This document shows positions 21,207 through 29,412 of a stretch of 44,242 bases of DNA, piece after piece. Made by a program: the position numbers and the translations under genes. Below the pieces are notes generated by a model. The model was not told the origin of the DNA. It made no database searches and saw only the letters and a program-made list of their open reading frames with translations. Positions within the stretch are counted from its first letter, which is position 1. Every line of letters begins with the position of its first letter. Origin of the DNA: Erysipelotrichaceae bacterium (GTDB lineage Bacteria; Bacillota_I; Bacilli_A; Erysipelotrichales; Erysipelotrichaceae); the NCBI GenBank assembly GCA_029974225.1, contig JARKSP010000009.1, forward strand, positions 1 through 44,242, read 5' to 3'.

Positions 21207-22330
21207 CCCCCTATATGATTTTTAAAAACAATTCTTGATACAGGTTTTAATCCCTGGGTTTTTTTAAAATCCATATTACAATAAAAATATTCAATTGTAT
21301 CTGATGCATCAATTAACTCAAAATCAATTTTTTCAAATTGCTCTCTTTGAAAATGAACAGATAAAACTGTGTCATAACATTCATCCCCTAAATCACAAGA
21401 AACCATGTCAATTACATGAATGATTATATTATTCACAGGTAATAATGCAAATATTTCCCTAGCCACCCTCAAAGTACAGCTACATATATAATCTTGTGCA
21501 ATATCGTGATACATAGTTTTCGTCATTTTTTTTGAAGAAAGTTTTCCTGTTTTAGTAATGGAAACAACATGATTAGGAACCACTTTATTAGTCTTAGCAT
21601 AAAACTCAACTTCTATAAAATCTGGACAATCAGTTCCTATATTAAAATCACTTCCAAAGTCTAAAATATCATCAAACGGACTCATTTCTGTCACAACATA
21701 AAAGTAGCTCTCTATATCACCACTCAATACTTGATTGGCTAATTTTTTTAAATTTTCCCAGTCGCTATAAACTTGATAATCCTTATCTTTTGCTTCCTTT
21801 ACATCATCAAAAAACTTTTGCATTCTGTTCTTTTCAAAAGAAGGTAAAAATCTTCCAATCAAACTTGGCTTTACATTTTCTAAAACTTTTTGGGCTTCCT
21901 CTTCAAGTGGCCCTGGATACAATCTATTAAATGGTTCAGGTTTATTTTTTAATGAAATCCAGTCAATAGGCTCACTACATTTAGTATGAATTGTTTGTAT
22001 TTGATTAATAAAATCATTGTAATCGTTAACCATTTCATAATTCCGGACATAATCTAAACGTTTTGTTTTTTCAGCATATGCTTGTTGTTTTGTTTTATTC
22101 ATTGTTGAAAAACTATTTCTTTCCCTATAAGATTTTCCCTTTCCACTACTTGAAGTACTAGTATAATGAAGACCTGTTCCTTTAATTACTGCAGATGTTG
22201 TTCTTTTTCCGCTGCTATGAATTGTATGATGTAATCCTCTTGAACCGAAAGAAATACTTGTACCAGTTTTCCCAAAGTTGATTCTCAAGCCTTTGCAAAT
22301 TCTTATGCTTCTTCTAAAGTTTAAACCCAT
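21203..22330 (-). CDS. DUF4236 domain-containing protein
   Basis: N-term MGLNFRRSIRICKGLRINFGKTGTSISFGSRGLHHTIHSSGKRTTSAVIKGTGLHY, typical of DUF4236; about 280-aa uncharacterised C-terminal part. Confidence 0.78.
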   Translation of the reverse strand: MGLNFRRSIRICKGLRINFGKTGTSISFGSRGLHHTIHSSGKRTTSAVIKGTGLHYTSTSSSGKGKSYRERNSFSTMNKTKQQAYAEKTKRLDYVRNYEMVNDYNDFINQIQTIHTKCSEPIDWISLKNKPEPFNRLYPGPLEEEAQKVLENVKPSLIGRFLPSFEKNRMQKFFDDVKEAKDKDYQVYSDWENLKKLANQVLSGDIESYFYVVTEMSPFDDILDFGSDFNIGTDCPDFIEVEFYAKTNKVVPNHVVSITKTGKLSSKKMTKTMYHDIAQDYICSCTLRVAREIFALLPVNNIIIHVIDMVSCDLGDECYDTVLSVHFQREQFEKIDFELIDASDTIEYFYCNMDFKKTQGLKPVSRIVFKNHIGG

Positions 22331-22612
22331 TTATAACATCCCCTCTATATTTTTAGTTACATAAAAACACCATCATAATATATTCTATTTTATAACTTAC
22401 ATTAATAAAATTTAAAATTATTAAAGACTTTAGACAGAAAACTAATAGACTTCATTATTTCATGTAACTTTGTCATTAGTACTTTCTATTTGTTAAAAGT
22501 CTAAATTAATTTTACATAATTCGATAATAATTATTAATACTTTATAAATATCTTTAAATTTACTATTAAATTTATAATAACAAAAAGTATCTTGCTTTTC
22601 AAGAATACTATT

Positions 22613-23969
22613 GACAGTATAAAATGTTTTGTGTAAACATCCTTATATCTATATATAAAAAAGGGAAGCCAGACTTTGTAAAATCAGTTTGAGAAAAATT
22701 GCAAACAAAGGAGAGCTTCCCGTGACTGATTTTACCGCAAAACTGTTTGAGGCGATAGCATCTGGACAGAATATCGATGAGCTGTTTTGTAAAGAACTGG
22801 AAACAGCTGTCAACGACCTTTTAAAGAGTGAACTGACCGTATTTCTCAACTACGAGAAATATGACCCTTCAGGTTATAATTCCGGCAACTCAAGAAACGG
22901 CTATTATACCCGCAGTCTGAAAACGAAGTATGGTGAGATTCAGGTGGAAATACCACGAGACTGTAACGGAGAATTCAGCCAGCAGACAATATCACCATAT
23001 AAGAGGCAAACTAATGACCTGGAAACAACAGTTTTACAGCTGTATTCCAAAGGCATTACAACATCTGAAATAGCTGATCTGATAGAGAAGATGTACGGTC
23101 ATGCCTATACTCCTGCAACTGTCTCTAATATGACCAAACTTGTACAGGAGAAAGTTCAACAGTTTCATGACAGACCTCTGAACAGGAGATATGCAGTTAT
23201 CTACTGTGATGCGACCTATCTGAATGTAAGACGTGACAGCGTTAATAAAGAGGCTTTACATATCTTATTAGGTATAACTCCTGAAGGATTTAAGGAAATC
23301 ATATCATTCAGACTATATCCAGGTGAATCCAGTGAGAATTATCGTGAAATGTTGCTTGATATTCAGCAGAGAGGTGTTGAAGAAGTACTATTGTTTGTCG
23401 GTGATGGACTTAGAGGTCTGACAGAATCGTGTCTGAGTGTTTATACTCAAGCATATTATCAGCCATGCTGGGTTCATATTCAAAGAAACATCTTAAGACT
23501 AGTTAGAGCTAAAGATAAATTGGAAACAGTCTCTAATGTCAGATCTATTTATCAGGCAAATTCTATTGAAGAGGCCCAGCTTCTCTTAGAGAAGTTCATT
23601 GAAGATATATCCTTCAGATATCCTAAAGTTAAAAGTTTACTTATGAGACAGGAATATCTGTTTACTTTCTTTAAGTTTCCTAAAGGCATAAGACGTTCAA
23701 TATATTCAACCAACATAGTTGAAGGATATAACAAGCAGCTTAAGAAACAAACTAAGAGAAAAGAACAGTTTCATAATGAAGAATCACTTGAACGCTTCGT
23801 ATGCGATCATATGATTCAATATAATTTGAAATTTTCAAATCGAATTCATAAAGGATTCAATCTGGTACAAAGTGAATTAATGGAAATGTTTGATTCACTT
23901 TATCCAAGAAGTTAAACTAAACCTGACTAATGGACAAAGTTGAGTTTACACAAAATTATTGACACTACC
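22613..23969 (+). mobile_element. IS256-family insertion sequence
   Basis: Imperfect terminal inverted repeats: left GACAGTATAAAATGTTTTGTGTAAAC, right (rc) GGTAGTGTCAATAATTTTGTGTAAAC; the 12-bp TTTTGTGTAAAC core is exact. Ends approximate. Confidence 0.8.
22689..23915 (+). CDS. IS256 family transposase, apparently intact
   Basis: 408 aa; YCDATYLNVRRD, FVGDGLRGL, CWVHIQRNILR, IYSTNIVEGYNKQLKKQTKRKEQF motifs of mutator-type transposases. Confidence 0.95.
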   Translation: MRKIANKGELPVTDFTAKLFEAIASGQNIDELFCKELETAVNDLLKSELTVFLNYEKYDPSGYNSGNSRNGYYTRSLKTKYGEIQVEIPRDCNGEFSQQTISPYKRQTNDLETTVLQLYSKGITTSEIADLIEKMYGHAYTPATVSNMTKLVQEKVQQFHDRPLNRRYAVIYCDATYLNVRRDSVNKEALHILLGITPEGFKEIISFRLYPGESSENYREMLLDIQQRGVEEVLLFVGDGLRGLTESCLSVYTQAYYQPCWVHIQRNILRLVRAKDKLETVSNVRSIYQANSIEEAQLLLEKFIEDISFRYPKVKSLLMRQEYLFTFFKFPKGIRRSIYSTNIVEGYNKQLKKQTKRKEQFHNEESLERFVCDHMIQYNLKFSNRIHKGFNLVQSELMEMFDSLYPRS

Positions 23970-23970
23970 T

Positions 23971-24000
23971 GAAAAAAGGCATCGAAAATAATCGCTGCCT
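23971..24000 (-). terminator. Rho-independent terminator of the downstream-repeat lipoprotein gene
   Basis: Minus strand AGGCAGCGATTATTTTCGATGCCTTTTTTC; T-tract abuts the IS256 end. Confidence 0.75.
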
Positions 24001-24046
24001 GATTTCTTGTTTTTAATTTTTTTAAAACCTTATTTCTTTATCCAGA

Positions 24047-25798
24047 TCAATGTGGTACAAAACTGCATAATTCACCATCGTACCATATCGCAAAATAATT
24101 ATATATAGGGCTAAGATACATTTCAAAAGTTTTAGTGAAAGCTTCATAATACTCATTATAGAAATTATAACCTGCTGGATAATATAGCTCTAAAGTATAC
24201 TTTTCAAAACCATGATATGTAAGTTTTGATACAACCCCAGTAAGAACTCCACCAGTAGCCCATAGACCTATTTGAAACCGTTTATTATCAGATGTTCTGA
24301 CAAAAACTCTGTCATCACTTGTTCTCCAAACATCATATTTGTTGATATAATTAAAGAACTCATCAAGAGTATATCCTTTATCTGGAACAAAGGCTTTTGA
24401 ACTATTTTCAATATCAAGGATTAGAGTTTCATTATAAGGAGTAAATATCGCCGACAACTCAAGTGTATAAGGATCATTTGGCTTAGTAAACTGATCTCCG
24501 GCATAGCCAGGATTTTCAATTGTTATTATGTAGCGATAATTGCCAAGATATTCAATTTTAAAAGTTCCTTTATAAGTATCCCCTCCATGATAATGATCTA
24601 TCCGGATTTGATCTTTATCGTACACCTTAATAAAATGATCTTCTTTTTCAACTCTCCAGAGCGGATATTTAGAGAGTTCGGCATAAAATTCTTTCATTGT
24701 CAAACCTTTATCAGGAACAAATTCAAGTGATATATTTTCAATTTCCAAAAACAAAGTTTCTGAATTCAAACTAAAATATAGCGGATATTTTATTGAATAA
24801 GCATCGTTGTTTCCTTCTTTAGGATAATCAACTGTTAATATATAAGAATTATATCCTTTATATTCTAACTTTGACATTTTTCCATCACGCCAGAAATCCA
24901 TTATTCTGTGTCCTAGGTAAAATTGATTGTCATCATGAACATTGATAAAAAAGCCACTAGTAACATGAGCCTCGCACCAATTAATATACTCAGCAATGAA
25001 ATCATAAAACTCTTTAAGTGTTGCCCCCTTATCAGGAACAAAATTAACTTCAACACCACTAATAGTAATTGTTAAATGTTCTTTATAAGGGTTAAAATAC
25101 ACTTCATAATCAGCTGTATAGGCTTCATAAGGATCGGTAATCTCATCACCTTCATATCCAGGATAATCCACTGATACTGTGTATGACATATATCCATGAA
25201 ATTTAACATCAGAAATAGTTCCGGTTAGTCCAAAGCCACTGCTCATAATACCTAAACTAAGTTGATTTTTATCATGGGCTCTTAGAAAATAATAGCCATC
25301 TAAAATATTATTCTCTTCTGTCCAAGCATTATATTTACTCAGTTTTCCAAATAGTTCTTCCTTAGTTAAAGCTACATCAGCATACAAATCATAGTATACT
25401 AATTCACCAGAGTTATAAACTCCTAGCTTTAAACGAGTACTGTCTTCAGGATTTAATTGGATATAAAAAATAGTTTTTTCAATTTCATCTGGATAAGGAT
25501 TTTCATATTCGATTTTATAAAGATAATCATCTTCATTACTAAAACTTATGACTTCAGTAAAATATAAATTATATTCCTCATCCATACGATGTGAAATATC
25601 ATAAGTTAAATCATCTTCATTTTCAAAAACGAATGCATAAAGATCAACCCCCCAATCACTAAAATAACGTGGATATTGGCTGAGATATTCCCATAATTGC
25701 TTTTGGTTCATCTTTTTTAACTTATTGCCCTTATCACAACCAGACATGCCAATAATTAAAAAAAGAGCAACTAATATCAACTTAATTAATTTTCGCAT
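24047..25798 (-). CDS. Lipoprotein with about five internal repeats (~110-120 aa each)
   Basis: Lipobox LFLIIGMSGCDKGN; recurring FVPDKG(A/L/Y)T(L/M)(K/D)EF(Y/F)... units. Confidence 0.75.
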   Translation of the reverse strand: MRKLIKLILVALFLIIGMSGCDKGNKLKKMNQKQLWEYLSQYPRYFSDWGVDLYAFVFENEDDLTYDISHRMDEEYNLYFTEVISFSNEDDYLYKIEYENPYPDEIEKTIFYIQLNPEDSTRLKLGVYNSGELVYYDLYADVALTKEELFGKLSKYNAWTEENNILDGYYFLRAHDKNQLSLGIMSSGFGLTGTISDVKFHGYMSYTVSVDYPGYEGDEITDPYEAYTADYEVYFNPYKEHLTITISGVEVNFVPDKGATLKEFYDFIAEYINWCEAHVTSGFFINVHDDNQFYLGHRIMDFWRDGKMSKLEYKGYNSYILTVDYPKEGNNDAYSIKYPLYFSLNSETLFLEIENISLEFVPDKGLTMKEFYAELSKYPLWRVEKEDHFIKVYDKDQIRIDHYHGGDTYKGTFKIEYLGNYRYIITIENPGYAGDQFTKPNDPYTLELSAIFTPYNETLILDIENSSKAFVPDKGYTLDEFFNYINKYDVWRTSDDRVFVRTSDNKRFQIGLWATGGVLTGVVSKLTYHGFEKYTLELYYPAGYNFYNEYYEAFTKTFEMYLSPIYNYFAIWYDGELCSFVPH

Positions 25799-25810
25799 AT
25801 TATTTCCTCC

Positions 25811-25832
25811 ATTAATTAATTAATTAATTAAT
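25811..25832. repeat. ATTA tetranucleotide tandem repeat (5.5 copies)
   Basis: attaattaattaattaattaat, perfect period 4, directly upstream of the lipoprotein SD. Confidence 0.95.
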
Positions 25833-25908
25833 ACCATTATATAAATTAAAAAAATCTATTTCAATAGCAATATATTAAAAGTAAAGTGAAAAGTTAATTC
25901 CGTTTTTT

Positions 25909-25937
25909 TTCACGACTTTGGTTTTCCGTAGTATAAT
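25909..25937 (+). promoter_or_regulatory. Putative sigma-A-type promoter of the ribokinase-like gene
   Basis: TTCACG - 17 nt - TATAAT; SD AAGGAGAA precedes ATG at 25963. Confidence 0.5.
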
Positions 25938-25962
25938 ATAATAAACAGAAGGAGAATCGCCA

Positions 25963-26841
25963 ATGAAAATCTTAGTTTTTAGTTCATTAAATATTGACCA
26001 TAATTATTATGTAAAACAAATTGCTAAGCCGAAAGAAACTATTTTCGCCAAGGAATACAATGTTGTCTCTGGCGGCAAGGGTTTAAATGCGGCTATTGCC
26101 TTAGCCAGAAGCGGTGTGCATGTCTATCTGGCCGGTAACATCGGCAACGATGCTAAGATCTTAGAAAAAGTTTTAGCTGATAATCATGTCGATACCACCT
26201 ATCTGAACCGTGTCGACGAGCCTAATGGCCATGCGATTATTCAGATTGATGAAAATGGTGAGAACTCTATTTTCATCTATGGGGGAAGTAATCAGTCAAT
26301 TACAACTGAATATATTGATTCAGTGTTGACAGAATTTGAAAAAGGCGACTTATTGATTCTACAAAACGAAATCAACAATCAGATACACCTGATTAATAAG
26401 GCCAGCGAGCTTGGATTGACTATTATGCTGAATCCTTCTCCTTTCAATGACGATATCTACACTTATCCATTGCATAAAATCGACTATTTCTTTATTAACG
26501 AAGTTGAAGGTAAGGGGTTCACTAATGAAAACGATCCTCTTAGAATTTTAGATGAATTAAAAGTAATGTATCCAAAGGCTAAAGTCGTTTTAACTTTAGG
26601 CAGTATTGGAGCCTATTATCAGGATGAAAAACAAAGAATTTTCCAGGATGCTTTCAAAGTCAAGGCTATTGATACTGTCGGAGCCGGAGACACCTTTATG
26701 GGTTATTTCTCATACGGCTTATCACAGGGTTTAAAGCCTGCTGAGTGCTTACTTTTAGCAACTAAAGCCAGCTCTATCACTGTTCAAAGAAAAGGAGCAG
26801 CAGACTCCATTCCAACTTTAAAAGAAGTTAATGAAATATAA
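25963..26841 (+). CDS. PfkB family carbohydrate kinase, ribokinase-like
   Basis: VVSGGKGLNAAIALARSGVHVYLAGNIGNDA signature 1 and DTVGAGDTFMGYFSYGLSQG signature 2. Confidence 0.9.
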   Translation: MKILVFSSLNIDHNYYVKQIAKPKETIFAKEYNVVSGGKGLNAAIALARSGVHVYLAGNIGNDAKILEKVLADNHVDTTYLNRVDEPNGHAIIQIDENGENSIFIYGGSNQSITTEYIDSVLTEFEKGDLLILQNEINNQIHLINKASELGLTIMLNPSPFNDDIYTYPLHKIDYFFINEVEGKGFTNENDPLRILDELKVMYPKAKVVLTLGSIGAYYQDEKQRIFQDAFKVKAIDTVGAGDTFMGYFSYGLSQGLKPAECLLLATKASSITVQRKGAADSIPTLKEVNEI

Positions 26842-26870
26842 TAACAGAAACTTACAATTTTAAACCGTAA

Positions 26871-26905
26871 AAAAGACAAGCGTTTTTAAACTTGTCTTTT
26901 TTTAT
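26871..26905. terminator. Bidirectional terminator between convergent genes
   Basis: AAAAGACAAG-CGTTTTTAAA-CTTGTCTTTT perfect 10-bp stem with A/T tracts on both sides. Confidence 0.85.
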
Positions 26906-26909
26906 TGCC

Positions 26910-28964
26910 TTAAATTCTCATGCCAATGTCCCAGGCACGCCAGATAACGGTTCTTAGGTTTCCGACCTTTCGGCAGTCGCCAACCAGATGAACGTTTTTA
27001 GCTTTTGGAACCAGCGGATCTGGATTATATCCAATTGCTGAAATTACACTGTCTGCCTTAATATCAGTTACCTTACCATTTTTATCTTTAATAGTTACCC
27101 CGTCATCCCTGATTTCGCTGGCTACTGAATTTAAGTAGACCGGAACTTTCTTATAGGCTAGCATTTCTCTTAAGAATGAACTGTTAGCCAGACAGACCCC
27201 TTTAACAGCTATTAAATCATTTTTCATTTCTACCACAATCGGCTTTTTACCCTTCAGGACCAGATCATAGGCAACTTCACAACCGGTCAGTCCGCCACCG
27301 ATTACGACAACAGTTTCACCAACTTCTTGTCCTCTTAAATAGTCAGTAGCATCCATAGCTTTTTCAAATCCCTTGATTGGCAGAGTTTTTGGTTTTGAAC
27401 CGGTCGCAATAATGATTTCATCAGCCTCCAAGGCAGTTATATCTCTAATTTCGGTGTTGAAGTTGACTTCAATTTTTTTATCTTTGATTTCTCGGCGATA
27501 CCATTCAATCAGTTGCTGATCATTTTCTTTAAACGGGAAGTTAGCTCCCTGGATAAATATGCCACCCATTTCATCACTCTTTTCATAGATTACCGGATGA
27601 TGACCTCTAGCCTTTAACAGCAGTGCCGCTTCCATTCCGCCAATACCGCCACCAACAATAGCGACCTTTTTAGGGCTGTCTGTTTTTACAACTTTATACT
27701 TTTTGGTTTGCATTGTAATCGGATTAAGCGCACATCTTGCCATCTTCAAAGCATCAATCAAATCCTGGTCGTTAGCACTTCCTTCATATTTAGCCATCGT
27801 AAAGCAGGCATTATGACAGCGGATACATGGTTTTATTTCATCAGTTTTTCCCTTCATCAGCTTAGTTACCCAGGTTGGATCAACCAGAAACTGTCTGGCA
27901 ATACCTAGGCCATCTATTCTGTTTTCTGCAATTGCTTTTGCTCCATCAGCAAAATTCATATTACCGGCACAGACAACTGGAATGTCCACAAACTTCTTAA
28001 TATGTTCAACGTATTTCAGGTTACAGTTTTTATCCATATATCCTGGCGGATGAGCCCAGTACCAGGCATCATAGGTGCCGTTGTCGCAGTTGAGCATATC
28101 ATAGCCGGCATCCTGCAGATACTTCGCCGCTCTTTCCGATTCTTCCATATCTCTGCCCACTTCAACATATTCTTCACCAGGCAAAGCTCCGCTTCTAAAA
28201 CCTTTTGTTTTAGAAACCACTGAATATCTCAGTGAAACCGGATAATCTTTACCACATTCGCGCTTGATAGCCTGAACTATTTCCACCGGGAAGCGATATC
28301 TGTTTTCGAAAGAACCGCCATATTCATCATCTCTGAAGTTTGAATATTTCAAAGTAAACTGGTCTAGCAGATAGCCTTCATGAACCGCATGAATTTCCAC
28401 TCCATCAACACCGGCTTCCATACAAAGCTTAGCAGTCTTGGCAAAAGCTTCAACTATTTCCTTTATTTCTTCTTTAGTCATTGGACGAGAATAGATATCA
28501 TCCGCCCAGCGGTTTGGTGTAGCTGAAGCACTGGCTGTGATATAGTCCATATCAAAGATTGGTTTACCTAAGGTGCCGATTACTTTATTCTTAAGCATCA
28601 GAACCATCAGATGATTTACCGCCATTGCTCGACCAAAACCAGCGGTTATCTGAATAAACATCTTCGCCCCGGTTTTATGGAATTCATCCATAAACTCCTT
28701 CAGTTTTCTAAACTTGCCTTTATTCTGATAGAGCCACATTCCACCCATCGGGTCTCTGATTGGGGCAATTCCAGGGATAATCAGACCAACATTGTTTTTA
28801 GCCTTTTCCATCAGGAAATTAGCTGCCTCTTTATCAAAGTGGTTCGGCTCCATCCAGCCAAAGATACTTGTTCCCCCCATTGGACACATAACAATTCTGT
28901 TTTTAATCTCTACATTTCCTATTTTCCAAGGTGTAAATAAAGCACTGTATTTTTCTTCCATCAT
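26910..28964 (-). CDS. OYE-type NADH:flavin oxidoreductase with Fe-S and FAD/NAD domains (2,4-dienoyl-CoA reductase / enoate reductase / BaiCD-like)
   Basis: N-term OYE barrel (MCPMGGTSIFGW, GVDGVEIHAVHEGYLLDQFTLKYSNFRDDEYGGSFENRYRFPVEIV), CIRCHNACF...CALNP Fe-S motif, GGGIGGMEAALLLKARGH and GGGLTGCEVAYDLVLKG dinucleotide folds. Confidence 0.9.
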   Translation of the reverse strand: MMEEKYSALFTPWKIGNVEIKNRIVMCPMGGTSIFGWMEPNHFDKEAANFLMEKAKNNVGLIIPGIAPIRDPMGGMWLYQNKGKFRKLKEFMDEFHKTGAKMFIQITAGFGRAMAVNHLMVLMLKNKVIGTLGKPIFDMDYITASASATPNRWADDIYSRPMTKEEIKEIVEAFAKTAKLCMEAGVDGVEIHAVHEGYLLDQFTLKYSNFRDDEYGGSFENRYRFPVEIVQAIKRECGKDYPVSLRYSVVSKTKGFRSGALPGEEYVEVGRDMEESERAAKYLQDAGYDMLNCDNGTYDAWYWAHPPGYMDKNCNLKYVEHIKKFVDIPVVCAGNMNFADGAKAIAENRIDGLGIARQFLVDPTWVTKLMKGKTDEIKPCIRCHNACFTMAKYEGSANDQDLIDALKMARCALNPITMQTKKYKVVKTDSPKKVAIVGGGIGGMEAALLLKARGHHPVIYEKSDEMGGIFIQGANFPFKENDQQLIEWYRREIKDKKIEVNFNTEIRDITALEADEIIIATGSKPKTLPIKGFEKAMDATDYLRGQEVGETVVVIGGGLTGCEVAYDLVLKGKKPIVVEMKNDLIAVKGVCLANSSFLREMLAYKKVPVYLNSVASEIRDDGVTIKDKNGKVTDIKADSVISAIGYNPDPLVPKAKNVHLVGDCRKVGNLRTVIWRAWDIGMRI

Positions 28965-29410
28965 TAACCCTCCACTTCAACAATACCATCTTCTTTGATG
29001 GTAATTGTCATGCCATCTTTTACATAGTTTAAAAACTCATCACCCAGCTGATCAACAACCGGCATGGTGACATCATCAACCCAGACTTCTGCCAGAACCG
29101 CTCCCGCACAAGCCAGTGAATCAATTCTGTTGGCAAACAGCATACAGGCTGGATTTCTTTTCATGGCGCAGGCACAGTAAAGTACCAGACCACCGGTAGT
29201 AGAACCAATCGTCTGCGGCAGACAAAGAGCTTTTCCAGCAATCGGTTTACCAAATAACTCCGGATTATTCTGATCCGTTACTTTTGCTGTCTTATCACCA
29301 AATTGCAGTGATTTCTGTAAAGAAGCCAAGGTATTAAAGCCCGCTTTCGTTACTACAGCTTCCGCAGTTACTGTGCCTGGAGTTATAACTCTTCCTTTAA
29401 ATTGCTTCAT
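28964..29410 (-). CDS. Aconitase X swivel domain / small subunit (DUF126)
   Basis: GKPIAGKALCLPQTIGSTTGGLVLYCACAMKRNPACMLFANRIDSLACAGAVLAEVW, swivel domain signature. Confidence 0.88.
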   Translation of the reverse strand: MKQFKGRVITPGTVTAEAVVTKAGFNTLASLQKSLQFGDKTAKVTDQNNPELFGKPIAGKALCLPQTIGSTTGGLVLYCACAMKRNPACMLFANRIDSLACAGAVLAEVWVDDVTMPVVDQLGDEFLNYVKDGMTITIKEDGIVEVEG

Positions 29411-29412
29411 AA

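Noticed and set aside
22649-22849. 66-aa minus-strand ORF opposite the transposase start
   Set aside because: Antisense shadow of the IS256 transposase; no supporting signals.
22605-23977. 8-9 bp target-site duplication flanking IS256
   Set aside because: Compared flanks (ATACTATT versus TGAAAAAA) do not match; ends may be misplaced or the TSD has decayed.
25811-25833. Short CRISPR-like or direct repeat array
   Set aside because: It is a 4-bp microsatellite with no spacers; no CRISPR repeats or cas genes seen in the window.
26910-28964. Calling the reductase a bile-acid baiCD/baiH gene
   Set aside because: Domain architecture fits the wider OYE/2,4-dienoyl-CoA reductase family; no other bai genes present, so substrate cannot be assigned.
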